A stretch of 64,000 nucleotides of DNA, from positions 25,737 to 89,736 of the forward strand of contig JAFUPU010000020.1 in assembly GCA_017472635.1 (NCBI GenBank). Reading direction: 5' to 3'. The position numbers were made by a program, and so were the translations under genes. This DNA comes from Bacteroidaceae bacterium. GTDB lineage: Bacteria > Bacteroidota > Bacteroidia > Bacteroidales > Bacteroidaceae. The first letter of the stretch is position 1, and each line of letters begins with the position of its first letter. Positions 56,781 to 64,000 of this stretch are shown here, one piece after another. The notes under the pieces were generated by a model. The model had not been told where the DNA came from. It saw only the letters and a list, made by a program, of their open reading frames with translations, and ran no database searches.

Positions 56781-56811
56781 CAAAGTTATATACTTTTTCT
56801 GAATTTACAAA
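56781..56811 (-). promoter_or_regulatory. Promoter of the tatD leader
   Basis: Minus strand: -33 TTTG (56811-56808), 19-base spacer, -7 TAACTTTG (56788-56781). The same -7 sequence is used upstream of carB. Confidence 0.75.
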
Positions 56812-56873
56812 ACTCCACATGAGAAAAGTTTGTTTTTTAACCATTCTTCACAATCAAACATCGGTTTTCTTCT

Positions 56874-56938
56874 TATAAAAATTCATCCTGCCACCATCCG
56901 TCAAGCTCTACAAGTCTTTAGGATGACAGCAGGATGAA
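56874..56938 (-). terminator. Terminator of the GH106-like gene
   Basis: TTCATCCTGC (56882-56891) pairs with GCAGGATGAA (56929-56938), with an inner CCATCC/GGATGA match. On the minus strand the stem runs into TTTTTATAAG, 26 bases after the GH106-like stop. Confidence 0.85.
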
Positions 56939-56963
56939 CATCTTACCATGTCGAAAAGCGAAG

Positions 56964-59753
56964 TTATTTATTGGTAGGCATCAGTTTTACCGGTCCTAAC
57001 AATCCTGAAGGTACAGGCTCCCAGTTACTATAGTCTCCCTTCTTATAGTTCAGTTTGACTACATTGATGTCTTTAAACTTACGCCATTCAATGCCGCGTC
57101 TGTCATAGTCTGAAATGCGATTGGCAGGCAGGTTGGTCACCTCAACCTCCAATATATTCTTTCCGGCTTGCAGATATTTTCCAACCTGTGTGCGATAAGG
57201 AACAGCAAAAAGAGTGGTCACCTCTTTTCCATTGATGCGTATGCGGGCACTCTCACGCACGTCGCCTAAGTCAAGTACCCATTCGTCGGCACTGATTGCC
57301 GGCAGGTCAAACTCTATTTTATACAATCCGGTACCCATGTTGGTAGTGGCATGCGGTATGCGGGTCTGTTCTGTCCAAGACCCCAACGTCAGGATGTCGA
57401 ATGTCCCCTCAATGGCAGGTTCGCTCTCGGGGAAACTCAATGTCCATCCATAGTCTAACGAAAGGTTGACAGGTTGCGGACTCAAGTAGTCCCACTCCTC
57501 GGCAACTGCATCCTGGTCGGTCAGGGTCTTGATGATGACTGATTCACCTGACGCCAGTTGCATACGCACTTTCGTCTTTCCGCCCTCTTGCTTGATTTGT
57601 GCCTTGCCCACCTTTCCATTCATCGGGTCAAAGAAGAGCACACTTTTTGCAGGAACAGCCAATGTTATCCAATCATCTACTCCTTCCGGTTGCAACGATG
57701 CTACAAAATAGTGGAACCCATCCTTATTCTCGCGACGGATATATTGAAGCCCGTGTTGCACCTTCATTTCTTCAGGCTCAACCCCGGTTGCTGCCAATGT
57801 GGTAGCATAGTCGTTTCCGGTGATGATTTTACCTTTCTTCAATGCATGTACCGCCACTTGGTTAAAGTCAGCCTCAGGCAACTGTGCCAACAATTTGTCA
57901 AATTGTGAAGTACGCTTCTTCAGGTTGCTATAGCCCGGCACACTCTCCGGATAGTTGTCTACGAATATCACTTCGGCTCCCTGTTCAACCAATTTGATGA
58001 GCTTCTGCAAAATATCGGCAGGCATACGTTTGACGGCAGGGATGATGATGGCTTTGTAAGCGGCTCCGCCTACGGTCTTGAGTTCACCATCAATGCAACG
58101 GGTCGAACGTATATACTTGTCAGAGATATAGTCAACGTCATAGCCGGCTTCCATGATGCTGTTTACCGTCTCAATAAATTTGGGAGCACGCTTTTGCATG
58201 CCATGTATGTCAAAGGCAAGCATGCGTCCGGGTTGTTCATTCCACATGTCATATACCGGCAGATAGACAAGGAAGTCATTATCGGGGTTTCCCATCTGCA
58301 AGAATGACTGGCAACGGCTGATATAGTCAAAAAATGCATCAGCATCGCGCCAAATACTGTTAGTGGGTGTCATGTCCACCGATGCATAGAACTTCCATCC
58401 CGGCCAGGCTTCTCCCTTCGGGGTATAGGTGGCACCGTGGAAGAAGGTATGGTTTACTCCCGACAAGAACATCAGGTCTATTTCGGGCTTGCATTGCGAC
58501 AACGAAGTGCGGAAATGGTCGGTCAACCAAGTGAATGTCTCAGACGAAACCAGATTCTTGCCTGTCAAGTGAGCAGCCGACGAGGGGTATTTCAACATAG
58601 ACATATCCGAGTCGTTCTTGCGGGTAAGACTGTCTTTACGGAGTCCTTTGATGCCGAACTCCGAAAGTCCGAACCCTTCACACTCTGGCACATCAACCGT
58701 TGCATAGAGGTCTATCAGGTTACCGGGCGAACCATGTGCCTGGTTGCGTGTCTGGCTTCCATGCTTGTGTGCCCAGTTTGTCCATTGCAGGGTAAAGTTT
58801 TCATAGAGCAATTCACCCAATGTTTCGCGGTAATCACTCACGATGCGTGCTGTAGCATCGCTACGCTCTTTCCCCTTCGCGCCATCCAGAAATTCAGGGA
58901 AATGGTCTTCCAACCTGTATCCCCTGCGCTTTGCAAATTCGGCAAGCAATGTGGGTGTCCAATCAGCTCCATACACCTCATACGAGTCGTTGAAGAAGTT
59001 ATTGGGTATCTGCTCCACCCCGTGCTCTTTAAATGCTTTGTCAAATTTGGTAAGATAGCGTTTGACCGCTCCTTTGTCAAAGTGGTCCATCACATAGCCT
59101 TCACCACCGGGTGCGGCACGTTTCACCAACTGCAGGGTCTTGCCTGTAAACTGCGCTATGAGTTTCCATTCACCTCCCGCAGGAGCTGTCCAATTCAACT
59201 TGCCGTCGGCTGCCACCTTCTTGGTCAGGTTCATTGTTTTCCCGTCAGGACCATAAGCCATCAGGCATCCCAACTTGGCTACCTCTTTCTGCTTACGGTC
59301 TTCCACAACGATGACGCCATTCAACCGTTCACCGCCCTTCACCGTATATTCTTGAAACAAAGCACGTGTAGCTGCATCCTCAATGCTCACCTCAGGCCCT
59401 CCGAAAGGCCATCCCGTACCATTATTCATGTCTACATTCATACCCAAGCGGGCGGCTTCAGCAGTTGTATGTTTCAACATATCCATCCACTCCTTACTCA
59501 GGTAGTCAATGTCATTTGCCTCATTCTCTTTTACTCCATAGATGGGGGTGATTTCTACGGTGCCCAACCCCTTTTCGGCATACGCTTCAAGGTTGTGTGT
59601 CAAGCCCTCTTTATCTACGGCACTACCCATCCACCACCAACGTGCGGCAGGACGCGCCTCTGTTTCAACAACAGGCCATTCGGTCACCTCTTGTGCTTGC
59701 ACAGAGAATGCCATAGACAATAAAAGACCATTGATTATCAACTTTTTATTCAT
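56964..59753 (-). CDS. Glycoside hydrolase family 106-like alpha-L-rhamnosidase
   Basis: 929 residues with a signal peptide (LIINGLLLSMAFSVQAQ). ARPAARWWWMGSAVDKEGL, GLGTVEITPIYGV and MNVDMNNGTGWPFGGP are the opening of the GH106 catalytic domain (about 30-560), with FNDSYEVYGADWTP and NLVSSETFTWLT carrying candidate catalytic acids. A Rossmann-like middle part (about 560-690) leads to a C-terminal jelly-roll (about 790-929: LYKIEFDLP, RIRINGKEV). Members remove rhamnose from plant polysaccharides such as rhamnogalacturonan, which would fit the nearby kdu genes, though they are not in one operon. Standalone gene with its own promoter and terminator. Confidence 0.88.
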   Translation of the reverse strand: MNKKLIINGLLLSMAFSVQAQEVTEWPVVETEARPAARWWWMGSAVDKEGLTHNLEAYAEKGLGTVEITPIYGVKENEANDIDYLSKEWMDMLKHTTAEAARLGMNVDMNNGTGWPFGGPEVSIEDAATRALFQEYTVKGGERLNGVIVVEDRKQKEVAKLGCLMAYGPDGKTMNLTKKVAADGKLNWTAPAGGEWKLIAQFTGKTLQLVKRAAPGGEGYVMDHFDKGAVKRYLTKFDKAFKEHGVEQIPNNFFNDSYEVYGADWTPTLLAEFAKRRGYRLEDHFPEFLDGAKGKERSDATARIVSDYRETLGELLYENFTLQWTNWAHKHGSQTRNQAHGSPGNLIDLYATVDVPECEGFGLSEFGIKGLRKDSLTRKNDSDMSMLKYPSSAAHLTGKNLVSSETFTWLTDHFRTSLSQCKPEIDLMFLSGVNHTFFHGATYTPKGEAWPGWKFYASVDMTPTNSIWRDADAFFDYISRCQSFLQMGNPDNDFLVYLPVYDMWNEQPGRMLAFDIHGMQKRAPKFIETVNSIMEAGYDVDYISDKYIRSTRCIDGELKTVGGAAYKAIIIPAVKRMPADILQKLIKLVEQGAEVIFVDNYPESVPGYSNLKKRTSQFDKLLAQLPEADFNQVAVHALKKGKIITGNDYATTLAATGVEPEEMKVQHGLQYIRRENKDGFHYFVASLQPEGVDDWITLAVPAKSVLFFDPMNGKVGKAQIKQEGGKTKVRMQLASGESVIIKTLTDQDAVAEEWDYLSPQPVNLSLDYGWTLSFPESEPAIEGTFDILTLGSWTEQTRIPHATTNMGTGLYKIEFDLPAISADEWVLDLGDVRESARIRINGKEVTTLFAVPYRTQVGKYLQAGKNILEVEVTNLPANRISDYDRRGIEWRKFKDINVVKLNYKKGDYSNWEPVPSGLLGPVKLMPTNK

Positions 59754-59807
59754 GTTTTGGTGTGTTATTAGATTTTCAATACTTGTTTTTCAGTCTCTAT
59801 TTCCGTA

Positions 59808-59837
59808 CAAAAATACAATTTTCTTCTCTATTACAAA
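59808..59837 (-). promoter_or_regulatory. Promoter of the GH106-like gene
   Basis: Minus strand: -33 TTTG (59837-59834), 18-base spacer, -7 TATTTTTG (59815-59808), about 55 bases before the ATG. Confidence 0.6.
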
Positions 59838-59891
59838 ACAAATCATAGGTTATCATCAATTTGAAGAATAACTAAGTGTTACGTTTTTGTC

Positions 59892-60079
59892 CTATATCAA
59901 ATCAGCAATCATTCTTTCAACTACATGTTTCATCGGAGGAATGTCTTCTTCGAGGGTTGTAAACACGACATCAGTATCAATTTCAAAGGATTCCTAATAG
60001 CTGAAGTCCTATCGATTATTGTGTCTATAACCGTTTGGATTTTCTTCAAACTATCCAATGCAATTTCTTTATCAAACAT
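59892..60079 (-). pseudogene. hepT-like toxin gene remnant
   Basis: ATG 60079 opens MFDKEIALDSLKKIQTVIDT, the start of a HepT (HEPN) toxin. After about 30 codons the frame shifts, and the second frame gives FEIDTDVVFTTLEEDIPP and MKHVVERMIADLI before a TAG, matching the end of HepT proteins. The middle third, including the RxxxxxH active-site region, is absent, so the toxin should be dead. Its start overlaps the mntA stop by 8 bases. Confidence 0.75.
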
Positions 60080-60365
60080 AAATACCCTCCTTTTGAATTC
60101 TTTGACGGAGAAGTCTGTTCATACCTTCACGCACTCGCACTATATCTACAGGACATCCGAAAAGTTTTTCCAATTCTGTTTGAATGGCATCCAAAGTCAG
60201 TAAAGAGGGAACTTTTCCTTCATAGCATATGTCAACATCGCTTGCTTCCGTTTGCTCGTTTCGCGCTACAGAACCAAAAATACCTATACGAGTCAAACCG
60301 TATTTGCTCATTGCCATCGGTTTGTATTGGCTCAACAAATGCAGAATTTCATTCTTTGTTTTCAT
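60072..60365 (-). CDS. mntA: Minimal nucleotidyltransferase, MntA-type antitoxin
   Basis: 97 residues. IGIFGSVARNEQTEASDVDI is the GSx10DxD nucleotidyltransferase motif (residues about 28-47), followed by VDIVRVREGMNRLLRQRIQKE. In HepT/MntA systems this enzyme blocks the HEPN RNase toxin by AMPylating it. The toxin gene directly downstream is a remnant, so this antitoxin appears orphaned yet intact. HepT/MntA pairs contribute to phage and plasmid defence in some bacteria. Confidence 0.88.
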   Translation of the reverse strand: MKTKNEILHLLSQYKPMAMSKYGLTRIGIFGSVARNEQTEASDVDICYEGKVPSLLTLDAIQTELEKLFGCPVDIVRVREGMNRLLRQRIQKEGIYV

Positions 60366-60432
60366 AATGCCTTCCTCTATTTATTTTATATGCAAAGAAA
60401 CAATATTCTTTTCATTTTTCCAAGAAATCACC

Positions 60433-60461
60433 TTGTTTTTCATTTATTTCCCCTATATTTG
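60433..60461 (+). promoter_or_regulatory. Promoter of the secreted protein gene at 60494
   Basis: -33 TTG (60433-60435), 18-base spacer, -7 TATATTTG (60454-60461), 32 bases before the ATG. Confidence 0.6.
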
Positions 60462-60493
60462 CCACCGATAATCATTAAAAACATTCGCATAAG

Positions 60494-61801
60494 ATGAGAA
60501 CGAAACAATTATTATTCCTTGCCACAATGATGGCATTGCCGGCAACAGGCCAAAATACAATTGTTGAGAACTACACGTCTTTAATGGCAATACCTCGCCA
60601 ATTCTCTGCGGAAGATAAACCGATTCTTCATTTTGAAAAAGAAAATGATGAGGGACATTCCATAGCCTTGTACAACGATGATATTGAGAGAATAAATACC
60701 ATCAATGTAAAAGACGGAACATTCAACTATAGCCTGAAGTATCAGGACAAAACTCGTGAAGTCAAAGAGATTACCAAAACGGAGTTATACAGGGAACATT
60801 ATCGCGATTTGGATGAATATTACACGTTTGAACAATTTCTGGAAGAAGAAAGATGGAAAGGGGAAGTTGAGGTTCGCATAGAAAACGGGGATACGATTGT
60901 TTGTGCAACCAATCCTTATTATATTACCCGAATGAGTATGTCTGAATACTTCTTTGGGTTCGATTATTTCGGGACAAAATATCCAATCAGCTATACCTTA
61001 TGCAAAGACAATGTGTTGTATCAGGTTCGTGTCAATTATGAAGCCACATACACCGAGTGGCAAGTTGTCGGCGAACGGACGGAAGAGCGTTCGTGTGAGA
61101 CACCTGTAATCTATTTGAATTACATCAACTTCGATGGAGGAAGCAGCAATGACAATTATGAATTCATCTTGTCTCAAACCCTCTTTAATGATGATGAGAA
61201 GTTCGAATATATTGTTCCTAAGATGACATTGACAGACATTAGTGATTGGAGCAGTATTTCTCCTGAATATGGAGGAAACGTCCTGACACTGACACATTCA
61301 ACGCTGATTTCAGACTATGCATATCCCGCATGTCGGGGTGTCCAGATTCTTTCGTCTGACGGTACCGTAATCTATGACATCGATTTTGGAGATGAATTTG
61401 AAGCAGACGAATACGATTGCCAATATATGACAATTATCACCATTGGAGGAAAGAATTACCTGGTCGTAGAAGGACACTCCAAAATTGACGATGAAAACAC
61501 CGATTGCACCATGTTCTATCGGATAAACAAGCAGACAAATAGCGTCTTCAAGGTGAACAACATACCTGTGAATATGAGAGTGAAACAACAAGAGTCAACG
61601 ATAAATGTGCGATTGTCTGATACCTCCGAGGCATCAGAAATCATCATGACAAACTCTGTTGGAAAAATGTTAGGCAAGAAATTTGTCCCTGCAGGCGAAA
61701 ACAATGTGGTATTCAAGAGCACCATGCCCAAAGGTGTCTATAATGTTACACGCTTTCAAAATGGGAAAAAAATAGGAAATGGAAAGATTATATTAAAATA
61801 A
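60494..61801 (+). CDS. Secreted protein of unknown function with type A sorting-domain-like tail
   Basis: 435 residues. Signal peptide MRTKQLLFLATMMALPATGQ. The first 330 residues are rich in acidic and aromatic residues, mostly beta-strand-like (IVYDI-type strands such as GTVIYDIDFGDEFEADEYD), and I recognise no family. The last 65 residues (INVRLSDTSEASEIIMTN, GVYNVTRFQNGKKIGNGKII) have the layout of a type IX secretion C-terminal domain: strand, SVGKxxxxKK turn, MPKGVYNV and a final Lys-rich strand. A similar tail ends the 1690-residue FG-GAP protein. Gene alone, with a good promoter and a palindrome downstream. Confidence 0.7.
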   Translation: MRTKQLLFLATMMALPATGQNTIVENYTSLMAIPRQFSAEDKPILHFEKENDEGHSIALYNDDIERINTINVKDGTFNYSLKYQDKTREVKEITKTELYREHYRDLDEYYTFEQFLEEERWKGEVEVRIENGDTIVCATNPYYITRMSMSEYFFGFDYFGTKYPISYTLCKDNVLYQVRVNYEATYTEWQVVGERTEERSCETPVIYLNYINFDGGSSNDNYEFILSQTLFNDDEKFEYIVPKMTLTDISDWSSISPEYGGNVLTLTHSTLISDYAYPACRGVQILSSDGTVIYDIDFGDEFEADEYDCQYMTIITIGGKNYLVVEGHSKIDDENTDCTMFYRINKQTNSVFKVNNIPVNMRVKQQESTINVRLSDTSEASEIIMTNSVGKMLGKKFVPAGENNVVFKSTMPKGVYNVTRFQNGKKIGNGKIILK

Positions 61802-61923
61802 GGATAAGAAGGCACAAAACAGACCGTGCGAGAATCGCGCATATGCACGCAAGTTTTCTTTCGCGCGAAAAATGGGCAGAATTTCAATCGAAACGTAAGT
61901 GCTTGATGTTCAGTTTATGAAAG

Positions 61924-61964
61924 CATCATCCCAAGGCTAAGGTAGGTTTAGCCTTGGGATGATG
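61924..61964. terminator. Perfect 17-bp palindrome between convergent genes
   Basis: CATCATCCCAAGGCTAA (61924-61940) and TTAGCCTTGGGATGATG (61948-61964) are exactly complementary around a 7-base loop. It lies between the 3' ends of two convergent genes, so a bidirectional terminator is likely, although there is no T-tract on either side. Confidence 0.6.
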
Positions 61965-62025
61965 TCGGCGAAGGGGCGAGTTTTTTCTGTTTCCTTACAT
62001 TGTGAATGGTGAAATGTTTACTGGT

Positions 62026-62619
62026 TTATTTCACCACCACTTTTACGTTCTTCACCATGCCGGCATATGGTTCGTCGGAGCCGGTTGCGCTGACGTTCAT
62101 AGCCACTTCGCCTTTCTTGGCTTTGGTGCTGACAGCGCCTGAGAATTGGATGCGGCACTCGTTCTTGAGGGTTGCTTCGACAAATACTTTGTAAGTTCCT
62201 TTGGCTACGCGCTTGCCTTCGTTGTCGGTGAAGTCCCAAATGAAGGTTTGCTTGCCGCTCTCTTTAGGCGTGGCCCCGGTGAATGCATCAAGTTCAGTGT
62301 CCGTCATCTCGGCAGCTTTGGCATTCGTCACCCATGTGGGTACACAAGCCGGGCGGTAAGTATAACCGCGCTTGATGGGTTGTCCTTCGCGTACACGGCC
62401 TTTGGTGGTAAACGAAGTGACAAAGAGCGTCTTTACGACTTCGTTTTTCTCGTTCTCGATCCACACGGCATACTGGTTTGAACCGGGTCCCGATTTGCGT
62501 TCGTAATCGAACGTAATCTCTACACACTTGTCCGTTGAGGACTTCTTCTTTTCGTCATTCAATGCCAACATTCCGAGAGAAGTGGCAATGAGCAGACACA
62601 TGGTGATAATCTTTTTCAT
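62026..62619 (-). CDS. DUF2271 family secreted protein
   Basis: 197 residues with a signal peptide (KIITMCLLIATSLGMLAL). VEITFDYERKSGPGSNQYAVWIENEKNE-type strand pattern, TRKx-like FTTKGRV, YRPACVPTWV and FIWDFTDNEGKRVAKGTY match DUF2271, periplasmic proteins often found with FMN/thiamine-lipoprotein or PepSY genes; none is adjacent here. The second half resembles an immunoglobulin-like domain. Function unknown. Confidence 0.85.
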   Translation of the reverse strand: MKKIITMCLLIATSLGMLALNDEKKKSSTDKCVEITFDYERKSGPGSNQYAVWIENEKNEVVKTLFVTSFTTKGRVREGQPIKRGYTYRPACVPTWVTNAKAAEMTDTELDAFTGATPKESGKQTFIWDFTDNEGKRVAKGTYKVFVEATLKNECRIQFSGAVSTKAKKGEVAMNVSATGSDEPYAGMVKNVKVVVK

Positions 62620-62652
62620 ACTAAGATGTTTTAAAAAGGTTTGTATTCAGTG

Positions 62653-62684
62653 CAAAGATAACTATAAGTTTCATATTACACAAA
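62653..62684 (-). promoter_or_regulatory. Promoter of the DUF2271 gene
   Basis: Minus strand: -33 TTTG (62684-62681), 20-base spacer, -7 TATCTTTG (62660-62653), 33 bases before the ATG. Confidence 0.75.
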
Positions 62685-62769
62685 TAATTTGTATGAATGT
62701 GCACGTTACGAATATTAAGTAAGCAGGCTTTCCTTTTTTATAATATTAGACCTAATGGTTATGCCTTCA

Positions 62770-63000
62770 GTTCCTCCATTCTTTCATTTCACCTCTATCC
62801 GATTGCATTTCAGCTTTTTGCGGGTGAAAGGAGGTGCCTCCATCTCACCTTCATCATCCTTTCTACCGAACAAGTTTTTCCTTCACCTGTATTTCATTGT
62901 CTTATAATTCATTACGGGTGAAAGGAGACTCTTTTTCTTAATCCCTTTCACCTCTCCTTTTGCTCCTTCACCGTTGCTCTTTCCTGTTTTTAGAAATCTT
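62770..63000. repeat. Non-coding stretch rich in GGTGAAAGG words
   Basis: The words GGGTGAAAGGAGGTG, GGGTGAAAGGAGA, CCTTTCACCTCTCC and CATTTCACCTC recur in both orientations. They are the same words as in module B of the dispersed repeat that follows, so this looks like a decayed extension of it. No gene seen. Confidence 0.5.
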
Positions 63001-63036
63001 TACATCTCAGAAAAGCCCAAAAATAACCTTTCAGGC

Positions 63037-63712
63037 TTTTCAAAAAACACTGGACAGTTAGTGAAAAAAGTATCCAGAGTTTTTTGATTTACGCTGGACA
63101 CTTATTTCAGTTCCCCTTGATACTTTTTTCAGTAAGTGTCCAGAGATTTTCAGTAAGTGTCCAGCGTTTTTGGAACGTAATGGAAAGGGAGAAAAATGTC
63201 ATAAAGTGCCTATTTTGAAAAATCTCACCAAAGGCGGTTTATTGGTTGAAAGGTTGAGGAGTTGATAGTGCATATAATAAATAATCCGTGTCATACCTAA
63301 AAAAAGTTGAAGAATTGATGGAAGGTGTGAAAGGTGAATGGAAGCACCTCCTTTCACCCGTAACCATCTACTGTACAGGACGATACGGGTGAAATGAAAC
63401 GAGCGGAATGAGGTGATGTGAATACAAGTATAGGAGGTGGAATGAGAATGTCAATTTTGTAGCATACGGATATAACAAATGTCTCATTTCACCCCTATCA
63501 GGCATGGAATGAGACATTTACAGGATGACCTCTTCACAAGTCGATTGGTTGCTCGATTTTCTCTGTTATATCCTCGATATTTTCAAAAATCTCCTGGACA
63601 TAGCTTCGTCTGTTGCAGGACTCAGCCTCACCGGTTGCAGGACTCACGTGGCTGAGTCCTGCAACAGAACGACCTGAGTCCTGCCACTTTTTTCACCTCG
63701 TATACACGTCTT
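63037..63712. repeat. Dispersed intergenic repeat, copy 3 (modules A, M and B)
   Basis: Module A (63037-63232) is nearly identical to 20835-21029. A degenerate M-like segment (63233-63320) with TTGATAGTGC follows. Module B (63321-63712) is close to 37509-37900, including the words TTGCAGGACTCA, TGAGTCCTGCAAC and CCTGAGTCCTGCCACTTTTT. This copy joins the modules found separately at the other two sites. Together with 62770-63000 it fills the 1.1-kb gap; no gene is supported. Confidence 0.85.
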
Positions 63713-63744
63713 TCGCGAAGTCACATTTGTTTAGCCCATTTTTC

Positions 63745-64000
63745 TCACCCTACAGCCTGCATCCCATCTATCAAGTCCTGATAAGTCGCCACTTTGTGGT
63801 ATTTCACATTAGCTGTAGAGATGGAATTGAAGAGTTTTTCGGCACATTCAATCTTTGCCTTTTCGATGGCGGATAAATTCCGTGTCGGGTAATATGGCTT
63901 GTGCCCATTCAGGCACATCGGTTACATACATTTTACCCATAACACCATTCACTAAACGGAATTGTAGTTTTGCTTCTTCTCCATCCACGGAATTATCATA
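63745..64000 (-). pseudogene. 3' fragment of a broken gene, possibly helicase/restriction subunit
   Basis: From the right edge one frame reads YDNSVDGEEAKLQFRLVNG, VMGKMYVTDVPEWAQAIL and stops at 63848. A second frame reads NGHKPYYPTRNLSAIEKAK, IECAEKLFNSISTANVKYHK, VATYQDLIDGMQAVG and stops at 63745. Both halves look like real protein and overlap, so a frameshift or a very close second gene is likely. The AIEKAKIECAEKLF ... YQDLIDGM tail reminds me of C-termini of DEAD/DEAH-type restriction (Res) subunits, but this is a weak recollection. The gene continues beyond the window. Confidence 0.4.

Overview
The window comes from the Bacteroidales, most likely a gut Bacteroides/Phocaeicola. The evidence is: lipoproteins with an SxC or AxC lipobox, fimbrillin-type pilus genes, DUF3575/DUF5119/DUF4421/DUF4254/DUF3098/DUF4861 proteins, secreted GH2 and GH106 glycoside hydrolases, and the Bacteroidetes-type promoter (-33 TTTG, about 20 bp, -7 TAnnTTTG) in front of many genes. 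No rRNA, tRNA, CRISPR array or complete insertion sequence was seen.

Layout. 1-3 kb: 3' part of a GH2 glycosidase with a palindromic element inserted in frame. 3.2-13.8 kb: one minus-strand fimbrial operon (DUF3575 OmpA-like protein, DUF5119 lipoprotein, a probable major fimbrillin, three minor fimbrillins and a 1112-residue probable tip adhesin). 14.2-19.9 kb: metG and carB; carB has a leader with a promoter, a 40-codon leader peptide and an intrinsic terminator. 20.1-27.6 kb: a small outer-membrane barrel, an exported TPR-CHAT protease-like protein, a DUF4130 DNA-repair-type protein, a CPBP protease and menA. 27.8-31.5 kb: a GH2 lipoprotein and a DUF4421 protein. 31.7-31.85 kb: a long rod-like RNA resembling 6S RNA. 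31.9-42 kb: a 1690-residue FG-GAP/Ig-like surface protein, a fimbrillin-GLUG lipoprotein and a Na/Pi cotransporter. 42.2-50.4 kb: housekeeping genes, including the tightly coupled run ftsX-DUF3098-uppP-truB-queA-folK, then DUF4254, a GT9 glycosyltransferase and pdxB. 50.4-53.5 kb: kduI-kduD-DUF4861 (uronate catabolism). 53.6-55.1 kb: metK with a SAM-II-like riboswitch at the start of its transcript. 55.2-60.4 kb: a radical SAM protein, tatD, a GH106 rhamnosidase-like enzyme and a decayed HepT/MntA toxin-antitoxin pair. 60.5-64 kb: a secreted protein with a sorting-domain-like tail, a DUF2271 protein, a long non-coding repeat region and a broken gene at the right edge.

The most interesting signals are in non-coding DNA: the carB attenuator with its leader peptide, the metK riboswitch, a short promoter-ORF-terminator cassette before tatD, the 6S-like RNA, and a mosaic repeat family (modules A, M and B) found in three intergenic regions. 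All functional calls come from motif recognition without database searches.
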